A stretch of DNA of 63,035 nucleotides, taken from the NCBI GenBank assembly GCA_016882195.1, contig VGLU01000005.1:1-63035 (forward strand), written 5' to 3'. The notes beneath the pieces are model-generated. The model saw nothing but the letters and a program-made list of their open reading frames with translations, made no database searches and had not been told where the DNA came from. Made by a program: the position numbers and the translations under genes. Every line of letters begins with the position of its first letter. The first letter of the stretch is position 1. This document shows, one piece after another, positions 42,442 to 50,963 of the stretch. Origin of the DNA: Thermoproteota archaeon (GTDB lineage Archaea; Thermoproteota; Methanomethylicia; Methanomethylicales; Methanomethylicaceae).

Positions 42442-43527
42442 ATGAGCCTCAGGAGCAAGAGGATCCTCGTCCTCAGCGTGGATAAAGACGACGATATTGG
42501 ACGCGTTACTGGCGTAGCCACACCCGTGATGGGGCGGGACAAGGTCTCCTCAATAGCCACGCTCTTTGCCATCAAGAGCCCCGAGGACTCCGACACCAAC
42601 TCCATCTTCGCCTCCATCAACACCTACGACTCCTTGATCGATGAGGGCTTCATCTGCGAGGTGGCGGTCGTGGCCGGCTCTGAGGAGGGCGGCTTCAAGG
42701 CCGACCTCAAGATCTCCTCTGAACTCGACTACATACTCAACAACTTCAAGGCAGAGGGGGTGATCTTCGTCAGCGATGGTGTCGCCGACGAGCAGGTGAT
42801 CCCGACAATACAGGCCAAGATCCCAGTGATCTCCGTGAAGAGGGTCTTTGTCCAGCAGGAGAAGAGCGTAGAGGAGACATATGTCCTATTCTACCGCTAC
42901 CTCAAAAAGCTCGGTGATCCGGAGTACTCGAAGGTGGCTCTGGGAGTCCCCGGGATAATAATACTGGCAATGATCGCACTATATTTCGCCAACCTTCTCA
43001 ACTATGCGCTGATCTCTCTGGGCATAATCGTAGGAATTGTACTGATCTTGAAGGGCTTCTACGTGGACCGCTTTCTGAGGTCAGAGTGGGAGGAGTCTCC
43101 AATCAAGCTGATATCGTACCTCATAGGCTTCATTATCTCCGCGGTCGCTATCTACAGGGGGGTAGGCATCGCCCTGATAGACGCAAAGCTCCCAGAACAG
43201 GTCGTGCTATTCGCCAGCCTAGCATTGGTCAATACCATAGACCTCTTCGCAATAGGCGTGGCGGTCTACATCGGCGGGAGGCTGGTCGTCAAGTACCTCG
43301 GCGAGTCCCCCAAGCTCTGGTACGAGATCGTAGGTCTCGTGGCCTTGGTTTTCGTGAGGCAAATGGTCATAGAGGCAGCACCCATTATAGCTAATCCCAT
43401 GGCAAACCTCATCCCATTTCTCTTGATTGCGGGCCTCGGCGCCCTCGTCTGCGGTTTTCTCGTCGTTATATTCTCCCTGACGCCGCGGTTCAGAAAACGG
43501 GGTCAGGTCAAGGCCCCACAAAAATAA
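42442..43527 (+). CDS. DUF373 family membrane protein
   Basis: 361 residues. The soluble N-terminal half starts LRSKRILVLSVDKDDDIGR and has EGVIFVSDGVADEQVIPTIQ, the DUF373 pattern. The C-terminal half has about six membrane helices (for example VPGIIILAMIALYFANLLNY and LIGFIISAVAIYRGVGIALI). It is widespread in archaea, with no assigned function. It converges on uppS, the two stops being about 50 bases apart. Confidence 0.85.
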   Translation: MSLRSKRILVLSVDKDDDIGRVTGVATPVMGRDKVSSIATLFAIKSPEDSDTNSIFASINTYDSLIDEGFICEVAVVAGSEEGGFKADLKISSELDYILNNFKAEGVIFVSDGVADEQVIPTIQAKIPVISVKRVFVQQEKSVEETYVLFYRYLKKLGDPEYSKVALGVPGIIILAMIALYFANLLNYALISLGIIVGIVLILKGFYVDRFLRSEWEESPIKLISYLIGFIISAVAIYRGVGIALIDAKLPEQVVLFASLALVNTIDLFAIGVAVYIGGRLVVKYLGESPKLWYEIVGLVALVFVRQMVIEAAPIIANPMANLIPFLLIAGLGALVCGFLVVIFSLTPRFRKRGQVKAPQK

Positions 43528-43577
43528 GTCTGTGGCGTCGCTACCCTTTCCTTTAAACTTCGATGGCAACCTGGTTG

Positions 43578-44375
43578 CTACTTCCCGAACCTTCTCTTTC
43601 TCTTCTGGTAGGTTCTTATCGCCCTGAGAAAGTCTATTCTCCTCAGCTCCGGCCAGAATACGTCCATGAAATAGAACTCTGAGTAGGCGCTCTGCCATAG
43701 CAGGAAGCCGCTCAGCCTCTCCTCCCCAGACGTCCTTATTATCAGGTCCGGGTCCTTGTCCCCCGCCGTGTACAGGTACCTGGCGAAGGTCTCCTCGTTG
43801 ATCTCCTCGGACTTGAGCTTGCCCCCCATCACAGAGGTGAGCATGTTCTTCGTGGCGTCTATTATCTCCGCCCTGCCTCCATAGGCTATGGCCACGTAGA
43901 TCCTGTTCCTGTTGTAATCCTTGGTCTTTTCCACGGCGTTCCTTATGGTCGCCCTCAATCTTCCGTCAAGTAGGTCCAGTCTCCCTATCGCCTTAATCTG
44001 AACCTTGTTATCGTGGATGTCAGGGTTGTCGAGGACCTCCGTGAAGCCCCTCTCAGCGAGCTCCAGGAGTTCCCGCACCTCGGCCGGATCCCTCTGTAGG
44101 TTCTCGGTGGAGAGCGCATAAACCGTGACGGTATTGATCCCCAGCGCCCAGCACCACCTCAGAACCTCCTTGAGCTTCTCAAACCCGTATTGGTGGCCAG
44201 ACGTTATCGTCATTCCAGCCTCTGTTGCCCAGCGCCTGTTCCCGTCTAAGATGAGACCAACATGCTGCGGCATCTCCCCCCGTCTTACCTGAGCCTCCAA
44301 CCTCCTCTCATAGTACTTGTAGATCGGCTTCATGATGCCCGCCTTCACGTAATTCGTCAAATGTTGTGTCTTCAA
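43578..44375 (-). CDS. uppS: Polyprenyl diphosphate synthase (cis-prenyltransferase)
   Basis: 265 residues. HVGLILDGNRRWATEAG contains the catalytic aspartate and HxGhxMDGN-type signature, VTVYALSTENLQRDPAEV the substrate loop, and DLIIRTSGEERLSGFLLWQSAYSE the C-terminal signature. It condenses isopentenyl units into the lipid carrier for glycosylation; archaeal enzymes often use geranylgeranyl diphosphate. The start may be ATG 44375 or the later ATG at MKPIYKYY. A TATA-like atttaaat lies near 44438-44446 on the minus strand. Confidence 0.93.
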   Translation of the reverse strand: MKTQHLTNYVKAGIMKPIYKYYERRLEAQVRRGEMPQHVGLILDGNRRWATEAGMTITSGHQYGFEKLKEVLRWCWALGINTVTVYALSTENLQRDPAEVRELLELAERGFTEVLDNPDIHDNKVQIKAIGRLDLLDGRLRATIRNAVEKTKDYNRNRIYVAIAYGGRAEIIDATKNMLTSVMGGKLKSEEINEETFARYLYTAGDKDPDLIIRTSGEERLSGFLLWQSAYSEFYFMDVFWPELRRIDFLRAIRTYQKRKRRFGK

Positions 44376-44465
44376 CGTCAGGAACCCCCCGCTCGCGCTA
44401 TAGGACCATCTCCAAGGTCAAATTAGGGGTAAATTGGCTGGATTTAAATATTTTCCCAAGGAGGC

Positions 44466-45539
44466 TCAAAATACCAGCAGATCCTTCCTGAACCTTGTCA
44501 GGTTTCTACTTCCCTTCTCGGTCATGACGATCATGTCCTCGATCCTTACCCCACCCAACTTTGGGATGTAGACACCCGGCTCTACGGTTATTACATTTCC
44601 TGAGACGAGCTTCTCCTCCCCCCTGACGCTCACGGACGGTCCCTCGTGGATGGCGATCCCCACGCCGTGACCGAGGCCATGCCCGAAGTACTTCCCATAC
44701 CCCTTCTCTTCGAGGATCTCACGCGCGACCCCGTCCAGCTCCTTCCCGGTCATCCCAGGCCTCGCCGCCCGGAGCGCCGCCTTCTGGGCCTCCAGCACCG
44801 CCTCGTATATCCGAACCATCTCCCTCTTCGGTCTACCGAAGAATACCGTCCTGGTCATGTCCGAGCAGTAGCCGCTCATCTTGACGCCGAGGTCCAGCAC
44901 GACCCCCTCCCCCCCGCCAACCTTCTTCGCGGTTGGCATGCCGTGTGGGTAGATTGCCCTCGGTCCGGAGGCGACCAGATTCTCGAAGGCATAAGCCTCG
45001 GCCCCCTCCCTCCTCATGTGATACTCGATCTCTGACACGATCTCCTGCTCCGTCATGCCCTCTTTGAAGTTGCGGTAGGCCTTCGTTAGCGCCCTCTCAG
45101 TCGCCCTCTGGGCCTTCACAATGCTCGCAACCTCCTCCTCATCCTTCACCTCCCTCATCTTCTCTATCGCTCCGCCAAGGGGCATGGGGATGAATCCCTT
45201 CTTCAGACCCTCGTAAAACTTCTGGCTCAGGAAAGTCTCCTCAACCCCCAGCTTCTTTCCAGCGATCTTCTTGAGGCGTTCCAGAGGACGTTCGCCGAAT
45301 TTCGTCCTTACAAGGTCGACGCCAACCGCCCTCCTCCTCGCCTCCTCGTAGTCCAGGTCCGTGACTATCAAAGAGGCGGAGCCACCCTTTCCCAAATAGA
45401 GGAGCTTACCGACCCCCCCAATCACGAAGGGCGCTCCAGTCAGGTAATATATATTCTCCGGGTTTACTACAAGTATGCCATCAAACCCTTTCTTCTCAAT
45501 CAGCCCGTGAAGTTCCTTGACCCTTCTCTTGTGCTGCAT
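44466..45539 (-). CDS. Xaa-Pro aminopeptidase-type M24 peptidase
   Basis: 357 residues. The N-terminal creatinase-like domain has ILVVNPENIYYLTGAPFVIG. The catalytic pita-bread domain has VLDLGVKMSGYCSDMTRTVF (two Asp ligands), YFGHGLGHGVGIAIHEGP (His ligand), NVITVEPGVYI (Glu) and GGVRIEDMIVMT (Glu). All five metal ligands are present. It probably trims proline-containing peptides; prolidase versus aminopeptidase P cannot be separated. Divergent from the ITPase-like gene at 45597. Confidence 0.9.
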   Translation of the reverse strand: MQHKRRVKELHGLIEKKGFDGILVVNPENIYYLTGAPFVIGGVGKLLYLGKGGSASLIVTDLDYEEARRRAVGVDLVRTKFGERPLERLKKIAGKKLGVEETFLSQKFYEGLKKGFIPMPLGGAIEKMREVKDEEEVASIVKAQRATERALTKAYRNFKEGMTEQEIVSEIEYHMRREGAEAYAFENLVASGPRAIYPHGMPTAKKVGGGEGVVLDLGVKMSGYCSDMTRTVFFGRPKREMVRIYEAVLEAQKAALRAARPGMTGKELDGVAREILEEKGYGKYFGHGLGHGVGIAIHEGPSVSVRGEEKLVSGNVITVEPGVYIPKLGGVRIEDMIVMTEKGSRNLTRFRKDLLVF

Positions 45540-45596
45540 GCCAAATCCCTCGATGTGGAATAATCTTATTTGCAGTCATATTATACTATCTGTGGT

Positions 45597-46154
45597 GTGT
45601 CTAAATTGCTGGTCGTAGTTGGCACCTCTAATCCCATCAAGGTCAGGGCAGTAGAGAACGTACTATCGAAATTCTTCAAGGTCTCCGTTGTCATGAAGGA
45701 TGTTCCCTCCGATGTTCTGCCTCAGCCGGTGGGTCTCGAGATGACCATAAAGGGCGCCGTCCTTAGGGCGAGGAACGCCCTGAATGCGGAGAGCGGGGCG
45801 GAGCTGGGCGTAGGCATAGAGGCCGGTCTCATGCCGGTCCCTGGCACCATCTCGGGTTACATGGATCAGCAGTTTGCGGCGATAGTCGACAGGCAGGGAA
45901 GGCTGACACTGGGTGGCGGACCTGCCTTCGAGTACCCGCGCTCCTTGGTCGGGCGCGTCCTCGGCGAAGGGATCGAGGTAGGGACCGCAATGGAAAAGCT
46001 GACGGGAATTAAGGGGCTCGGCCGCAAGCAGGGTGCCATAGGATTCTTCTCCAAGGGGCGCTTGGATCGAACGGGTCTAACAGAATGCGCGGTGCTGATG
46101 GCTCTCATACCGCGGCTGAACGAAGGGATATACTTCGGTCAGGTCCGCGCGTGA
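45597..46154 (+). CDS. Inosine/xanthosine triphosphatase (DUF84/YjjX family)
   Basis: 185 residues from GTG 45597, where the conserved start KLLVVVGTSNPIKVRAVEN begins. LEMTIKGAVLRARNAL, LGVGIEAGLMPVPGT, and KQGAIGFFSKGRLDR with LTECAVLMAL are family motifs. It hydrolyses damaged purine triphosphates such as ITP and XTP. An upstream in-frame start at 45570 would add unconserved residues, and AT-rich ataatcttatt (about 45560-45570) suggests a promoter close to GTG 45597. It is convergent with hypE, 12 bases between stops. Confidence 0.88.
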   Translation: MSKLLVVVGTSNPIKVRAVENVLSKFFKVSVVMKDVPSDVLPQPVGLEMTIKGAVLRARNALNAESGAELGVGIEAGLMPVPGTISGYMDQQFAAIVDRQGRLTLGGGPAFEYPRSLVGRVLGEGIEVGTAMEKLTGIKGLGRKQGAIGFFSKGRLDRTGLTECAVLMALIPRLNEGIYFGQVRA

Positions 46155-46166
46155 CCGAGGGTGAAA

Positions 46167-47189
46167 TCAGCAGATCCGTGGTGTAGGCTCTCCTAGTGGC
46201 GGGGTTACTACTCTCCTTCCGCCCACGACCGTCTCCATTACCACGTAGCCCGCCTTCTCGGCCCTGACAGAGCCTATGATCCTGGCATCCCTGCCCTCCG
46301 GAGTCCTGCGTATCGCCCTCAGAATCCCCTCCGCATCCTCCCTCCTCACCCCAAAGACAGCCCTGCCCTCGCACACCAGTTCGAGCGGTTCTAGGCCGAG
46401 CATCTCGCAAGCCCCCCTGACCTCCTCCCTTATTGGGATGTCATCCTCCCTTATCCAGACGCTCACGCCTGACTTAGCGGCCATCTCGTTCATCGCCATA
46501 GCCAATCCTCCCCTAGTCGGGTCCTTTGCCGCGGTTACCTCGCCGGCGCCCATGGTTGCGTCCATAAGCTGCCAGAGGGGTGCAACGTCTGAGATTATAG
46601 ACGTTCTGAAGGAGATGCCCCCCCTCAGCGAAGCCACCACGATGCCATGATCGCCAATCGGTCCCGTGACTATGATCTGGTCACCGTCCTTCAGGCCCGA
46701 GTCAAGGATGGGCTTTCTACCGTCTAGGAGGCCGATCCCCGTGGTGGAGATTATTATCTTGTCGAGCTTGCCCTTGGGCATCACCTTAAAGTCGCCGTGG
46801 ATCAGCGCCATCCCAACACCCTCGATGGTCTTGTTCATGGACAGTATGATCTTCTTCAGATCCCCTATGGGGAAACCCTCCTCCACTACGACGGTGTCCG
46901 TGAGCGCGACGGGCCTAGCCCCCATCATTGCCAGGTCGTTCACAGCCCCGCAGACCGCGAGTTTGCCGATGTCCCCGCCCGGGAAGAATATGGGATCCAC
47001 CGTGTGGGCATCTGAAGAGACGACGATCTCTGCCCCGTCCAACGGCATAGTCGCGCCGTCATCGAACTCATCCAGCCCAGCGCCGCCCGCTACCTTCCTC
47101 TTGCTAATGTTGGATATTATGACCGACCTTATGAGGTCATTCATCATGGTTCCGCCGGCCCCATGGCTCAGTTGTATCCTATCCGTCAC
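46167..47189 (-). CDS. hypE: Hydrogenase maturation protein HypE
   Basis: PurM-fold enzyme that dehydrates a thiocarboxamide to cyanide for the NiFe site. IQLSHGAGGTMMNDLI is the N-terminus. SSDAHTVDPIFFPGGDIGKLAV and TAAKDPTRGGLAMAMNEMA are the ATP-site blocks, and the chain ends PTPRIC with the essential C-terminal cysteine. 340 residues from GTG 47189, which has a gga-rich run upstream; a TTG at 47225 is in frame. With HypA at 47747 it implies a NiFe hydrogenase elsewhere, since none is encoded here. Confidence 0.92.
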   Translation of the reverse strand: MTDRIQLSHGAGGTMMNDLIRSVIISNISKRKVAGGAGLDEFDDGATMPLDGAEIVVSSDAHTVDPIFFPGGDIGKLAVCGAVNDLAMMGARPVALTDTVVVEEGFPIGDLKKIILSMNKTIEGVGMALIHGDFKVMPKGKLDKIIISTTGIGLLDGRKPILDSGLKDGDQIIVTGPIGDHGIVVASLRGGISFRTSIISDVAPLWQLMDATMGAGEVTAAKDPTRGGLAMAMNEMAAKSGVSVWIREDDIPIREEVRGACEMLGLEPLELVCEGRAVFGVRREDAEGILRAIRRTPEGRDARIIGSVRAEKAGYVVMETVVGGRRVVTPPLGEPTPRIC

Positions 47190-47301
47190 TCCTCTCCACT
47201 CCTGATAGACTTGGTCAATTATCAATCAACAGGAGTCCAATTCTCTCAAAAAACTTATATTTGTATTCATTTTATGTAGGTTGTTCGATCGAGGGATATT
47301 G

Positions 47302-47688
47302 ATGAGCTATTGGCAAGGCCGTGACAAGAAGAAACCAACAGGCGGGAGGCTACATACGAGCAAGGAGAAGAGAAGGTTCGAGCTGGGCTCAGCTCCCACA
47401 GAGACCGCAATGGCTACCAAGGATGAGTCAAAGAAGGCTGCTAGCGGCTACGGCGGGAACATCAAGGTTCGTCTGGACGAGGCCGCGTTCGTTAACGTCA
47501 CCGACCCAAGGACAAACACGACCAAGAAGGTCAAGCTGCTGAAGATCAAGAAGAACCCGTCCAACGTTGACTACGAGAGAAGGGGTGTCATAACCAAGGG
47601 GGCCCTGGTGGAGACCGAGCTTGGCGATGCTAGGGTCACCTCCAGACCTGGTCAAGACGGTCTTCTGAACGCGATACTGCTAAAGTAG
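47302..47688 (+). CDS. rps8e: Small ribosomal subunit protein eS8
   Basis: 128 residues from ATG 47302. SYWQGRDKKKPTGGRLH at the start, AASGYGGNIKVRL in the middle, and IKKNPSNVDYERRGVITKGA near the end are the archaeal S8e pattern. The in-frame codons upstream to 47281 are not conserved. A TATA-like cttatattt (47251-47259) predicts initiation near 47281. An inverted repeat at 47716-47741 follows the stop. Confidence 0.95.
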   Translation: MSYWQGRDKKKPTGGRLHTSKEKRRFELGSAPTETAMATKDESKKAASGYGGNIKVRLDEAAFVNVTDPRTNTTKKVKLLKIKKNPSNVDYERRGVITKGALVETELGDARVTSRPGQDGLLNAILLK

Positions 47689-47715
47689 ATTTTTTACGCT
47701 CCCTTCCTAAGCAAG

Positions 47716-47741
47716 ATGCCAACCACCTCTGCAGTTGGCAT
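47716..47741. terminator. Inverted repeat between convergent rps8e and hypA
   Basis: atgccaac (47716-47723) pairs perfectly with gttggcat (47734-47741) around a 10-base loop. It lies between the stops of rps8e (plus, 47688) and hypA (minus, 47747), with T-rich sequence on both sides. A bidirectional transcription end is the natural reading. Confidence 0.5.
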
Positions 47742-47746
47742 TTCCC

Positions 47747-48109
47747 CTATTTTGAGCCCCTTATCCTCCTCAGGACAAGCTCTCTGCCCCTGTCAATATC
47801 AACGTCCGCGCTCCCGCAGGCAGCGCACTTCAGACTGTAATCCGTGATCGCGTCCATCAACTTCAGCCTGCTCTCCTTCCCGCACCTCCTGCACCTGAGC
47901 AGGATCCCGCTCCTCTTGATGTAGACCTTGCTCCTCTCCGCCACCGTCCCCTGGCTGACCATCTTCAAGGAGTATCTGAGCTGCCTGGGGTCCACGTGCG
48001 TCATCTCCCCGATCTCTAGAAATATTGCATCAATCCTGCTCATCCCTTGCTCCTTCGAGAGCCTCTGCAAGAAATCCACGACGCTTGTGGCAAGGGAGAA
48101 CTCATGCAT
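47747..48109 (-). CDS. hypA: Hydrogenase maturation nickel chaperone HypA
   Basis: 120 residues. The N-terminal MHEFSLATSVVDFL gives the nickel-binding His2, and zinc is held by CRRCGKE...CAACGS. It delivers nickel to NiFe hydrogenase. Members in archaea are often slightly shorter than the bacterial form, and this fits. It is divergent from srp19 and about 0.55 kb from hypE, with rps8e in between. Confidence 0.93.
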   Translation of the reverse strand: MHEFSLATSVVDFLQRLSKEQGMSRIDAIFLEIGEMTHVDPRQLRYSLKMVSQGTVAERSKVYIKRSGILLRCRRCGKESRLKLMDAITDYSLKCAACGSADVDIDRGRELVLRRIRGSK

Positions 48110-48176
48110 CGAAGGTCATCTTCACAGTTAAAAAATTTAAGGATCCTAATAATAGTTACCTTGAGTGTGTCTCTTG

Positions 48177-48476
48177 ATGAGCAAGAAGGAAGGGTTGATC
48201 GTCATCTGGCCTGCTTATCTTGACGCGCAGAGGAGCCGTCTCGAGGGCAGGATGGTTACCAAGAGCCTTGCGGTGGAGTCCCCCACTGCCGACGAGATAT
48301 ACGAGGCGTGCAGGGAACTGAATTATGCGCCGGTCCTCGAGAGCGTCAAGAAGCTTCCGCGCTCCTCGTGGGAGAGGTCCGGACGCGTCCTTGTGGTGAA
48401 GAAGGACAAGAAGCTCAAGATGCTCAGGGAGATATCCAAGGTCCTACAAAGGAAGAGGGCCCTCAAGAAGCCGTGA
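48177..48476 (+). CDS. srp19: Signal recognition particle 19 kDa protein
   Basis: 99 residues from ATG 48177. VIWPAYLDAQRSRLEGRMVTK is the family N-terminus and LPRSSWERSGRVLVVKKDKK the conserved middle. The C-terminus is basic. It binds SRP RNA helices 6 and 8 to prepare SRP54 binding. A TATA-like atttaagg (48135-48142) predicts initiation about 10 bases before this ATG; a GTG at 48165 is in frame but less likely. Confidence 0.92.
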   Translation: MSKKEGLIVIWPAYLDAQRSRLEGRMVTKSLAVESPTADEIYEACRELNYAPVLESVKKLPRSSWERSGRVLVVKKDKKLKMLREISKVLQRKRALKKP

Positions 48477-48574
48477 CCAATTTAACTGCATTTACAATCG
48501 GGTAATAGAACAAGCAAAGAATATAATTAACCATAGCGATTTCTATCCTAACTCCATCCAACGGAGATGGTTTC

Positions 48575-48886
48575 TTGAAGCCACTGGGGTTCACGCTACA
48601 CATTTCTAAAAGTGGACTCTTAACGGTCAAAGCCACGAACCCCCCAAGGATCGGCTCAACTGCATTTCTCAGGGGAACCGGGCCTATAGGAACGGTGATA
48701 GACGTCTTCGGTCCCGTTGCCTCCCCCTACGTGTCGGTGAAGCTGAGGCGACCGTTGGTCCCATCGCAGGTCAGGAACGTTGAGGTATCTTGGGAAGAGA
48801 GGGAATTCCGAAGAGGAGGAAGAGGAGGAGGAAGAGGGGGAGATAGGGGTAGAGGTAGAAGGTTTTATGCAAAGAGACCTTACTGA
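48575..48886 (+). CDS. gar1: H/ACA ribonucleoprotein protein Gar1
   Basis: 103 residues starting TTG 48575. [20 protein letters not shown] leads into the Gar1 barrel, with [20 protein letters not shown] as the hallmark. The C-terminus is an RGG-like tail ([18 protein letters not shown]), a eukaryote-like feature that is not universal in archaeal Gar1. It supports pseudouridylation by H/ACA RNPs. The end overlaps the TFB start (ATG 48867) by 20 bases. gaatataattaa (about 48517-48528) may be its TATA. Confidence 0.92.
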   Translation: MKPLGFTLHISKSGLLTVKATNPPRIGSTAFLRGTGPIGTVIDVFGPVASPYVSVKLRRPLVPSQVRNVEVSWEEREFRRGGRGGGRGGDRGRGRRFYAKRPY

Positions 48887-49808
48887 TCTTCACGAACATC
48901 TGGACGACATAACGTGCCCCGAATGCGGGGGCAAGTCCTTAGTAAGAGATTATGAGAGGGCAGAAATTACCTGCACGGAGTGCGGACTCGTCATAAGCGA
49001 CAAGATCCTCGACCCAGGACCAGAATGGAGGGCCTTCGACAACGACCAGAGGGACAAAAGGTCGAGGGCAGGCGCGCCGGTAACGCTGACGATCCATGAC
49101 AAGGGCCTCTCCACCATGATCGACTGGCGGGACAAGGACAGCTACGGCAAGTCCCTCACCTCAAAGAAGAGGGCCCAGATCTACCGCCTCAGGAAGTGGC
49201 AGAGGAGGATAAGGGTCTCCGACGCCTCCGAGCGAAACTTGGCGTTCGCCCTCTCCGAGCTGGAGAGGATGGCGTCGCAGATCGGCCTCTCAAGGAACAT
49301 TCGGGAAGCCTCAGCCCTCCTCTACAGGAAGGCCGTGGAGAGCCAGCTTATTAGGGGCCGATCCATAGAGAGCATGACCGGGGCGGCACTCTATGCCGCC
49401 TGCCGGAAGTACAATGTCCCGCTCACGCTCGATGAGGTGGCCGGCGTCTCCAGGGCCAACAAGAAGGAGATAGCCAGGAGCTACCGGTTCATATCCAACG
49501 AGCTGACCATCAGGGTACTTCCAACTGATCCCATCAACTACGTGCCCCGCCTCATCACAAAGCTGGATCTTGATGGCACGGTCCAGCGAAAGTCCGTTGA
49601 GATAATAAAATTCGCGAGTAGCGAGGGCTTGACCTCAGGCCGCGGTCCTACGGGGGTCGCAGCTGCCGCCGTCTACATTGCGAGCGTTCTGTTGGAGAGG
49701 AAGAGGACCCAGCGGGACATTGCCAACGCAGCCGGCGTCACCGAGGTCACGGTAAGAAACAGGTACAAGGAGCTCCTAGAGAAGCTGAATCTTGAGATAT
49801 GTTTATAG
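48867..49808 (+). CDS. tfb: Transcription initiation factor TFB
   Basis: 313 residues from ATG 48867. The zinc ribbon is CPECGGKS...CTECGLVI, followed by the B-reader region [10 protein letters not shown]. Two cyclin repeats follow ([20 protein letters not shown] and [20 protein letters not shown]), the second ending [21 protein letters not shown]. It recruits RNA polymerase to TBP-bound promoters. An in-frame extension back to 48780 only translates the Gar1 RGG codons as poly-Glu and is rejected. Confidence 0.95.
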   Translation: MQRDLTDLHEHLDDITCPECGGKSLVRDYERAEITCTECGLVISDKILDPGPEWRAFDNDQRDKRSRAGAPVTLTIHDKGLSTMIDWRDKDSYGKSLTSKKRAQIYRLRKWQRRIRVSDASERNLAFALSELERMASQIGLSRNIREASALLYRKAVESQLIRGRSIESMTGAALYAACRKYNVPLTLDEVAGVSRANKKEIARSYRFISNELTIRVLPTDPINYVPRLITKLDLDGTVQRKSVEIIKFASSEGLTSGRGPTGVAAAAVYIASVLLERKRTQRDIANAAGVTEVTVRNRYKELLEKLNLEICL

Positions 49809-49845
49809 TTTCTCCTCCCCCTTTTAAATACGAGAGTGCCGGCTA

Positions 49846-50232
49846 TTGCCTGAAGCGCTAGATGAGAAGATCTTGTCCCTGCTGCAGAACTCGGAGGGGG
49901 GTTCCATGCTACAGAGCGCCCTCTCGAGGGCATTGGACCTAGGCAGCAAGGAGTTGACAAGGTCTCTAGCCAAGCTGGAAAAGCGCGGCATCGTCAAGAG
50001 GAAACCGTTCAAGGATGGCGGCAGGAGGGGCTACCAGATCATTCTGCTGAGGAAGAGGCCCAAAGTCGACCTTAAAGACGTGGTATGGACCTCATGCCTG
50101 ACCTGCCCTGATATCGAGAGGTGCGGGAAGGGGCAGCCCGTGTCCCCCGAGATGTGCAGCAAACTGACGGCCGCTGTAAGGTCAGAGTACAGCAGGCTTC
50201 TCGCCCTTGGAGAGATCAAAGATGCCCACTAA
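49846..50232 (+). CDS. tfeB: TFE beta (RPC34/RPC39-like winged-helix factor with Fe-S motif)
   Basis: 128 residues. An N-terminal winged helix (LQSALSRALDLGSKELTRSL, then LEKRGIVKRKPF) is followed by a cysteine motif with C84, C87, C93 and C104 (CLTCPDIERCGK, VSPEMC). That spacing with SPxxC matches the Fe-S motif of RPC39 and of crenarchaeal TFE beta, which helps open promoters with TFE alpha and TFB. The start is a TTG soon after TATA-like ttttaaata (49822-49830), so it may be leaderless. It follows tfb directly and overlaps the methyltransferase gene by 11 bases. Confidence 0.78.
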   Translation: MPEALDEKILSLLQNSEGGSMLQSALSRALDLGSKELTRSLAKLEKRGIVKRKPFKDGGRRGYQIILLRKRPKVDLKDVVWTSCLTCPDIERCGKGQPVSPEMCSKLTAAVRSEYSRLLALGEIKDAH

Positions 50233-50848
50233 ACGTCAGGTTCTTGGAGACTTTTACTACAAAGAGGCAAGGAGAAAGGGCTACAGGTCCAGATCTGCCC
50301 TGAAGCTCAGGGAGATAGCCGTCCACTACGGACTAATCAGGAGGGGCGATTACGTGGCAGATCTCGGTGCGGCACCGGGAGGGTGGCTCCAGGTGGAGCG
50401 CGACCTCGTCGGGGATCGGGGTCTCGTGGTGGGGATCGACCTCAGCTTCATCAGGCCTCTGCCATATGAGAACGTCAGGCTGATAAGGGGGGACATCTCC
50501 GATCCAGCCGTCCTCGAGGAACTGCAAAAGATCTCGGGCAGGCAGATGGATGTCGTGGTATCCGACCTGGCGCCGAAGTTCTCGGGAATCCACGATCTGG
50601 ACCATGCCAGGCAGATCGAGCTGGCAAGGGTCGCACTCACCAGCGCCTCGAAGATCCTGAGGAGGGGCGGGTGCATGGTGATCAAGGTTCTAATGGGATC
50701 CGAATTCAATACCTTCCTGAAGGATGTGGAGAGGAGCTTTGCGCACGTGAAGGCGTTTAAGCCAAAGGCCTCCAGGGAGAGCAGCTCAGAGATCTACCTC
50801 ATCTGCAAGGGATTCGGGGGTCGCCTAACCGGCATCACCCATGTGTAG
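50222..50848 (+). CDS. rlmE: FtsJ/RlmE-family rRNA 2'-O-methyltransferase
   Basis: 208 residues. FYYKEARRKGYRSRSALKL carries the first catalytic lysine, VADLGAAPGGWLQVERDLVG is SAM motif I, VVVSDLAPKFSGIHDLDHAR the catalytic aspartate, and GGCMVIKVLMGSEF the second lysine, completing the K-D-K-E set with SSSEIYLICKGF. It 2'-O-methylates a uridine of large-subunit rRNA or a tRNA; the target is not determinable. It starts inside tfeB. Confidence 0.9.
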   Translation: MPTKRQVLGDFYYKEARRKGYRSRSALKLREIAVHYGLIRRGDYVADLGAAPGGWLQVERDLVGDRGLVVGIDLSFIRPLPYENVRLIRGDISDPAVLEELQKISGRQMDVVVSDLAPKFSGIHDLDHARQIELARVALTSASKILRRGGCMVIKVLMGSEFNTFLKDVERSFAHVKAFKPKASRESSSEIYLICKGFGGRLTGITHV

Positions 50849-50963
50849 CAGGTTCTGCCTGATGGCGATCTTACCCGATCTACCTCATCCAACATCACTA
50901 TTAATGAACGGTCACCCCCCCATCTACTATTTATAAATAGGCGATGAAGATAGAAGAGGGTAG

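Noticed and set aside
48780-48866. N-terminal extension of TFB with a poly-Glu run
   Set aside because: It is the Gar1 RGG tail read in another frame; TFB proteins begin shortly before the zinc ribbon, as at ATG 48867.
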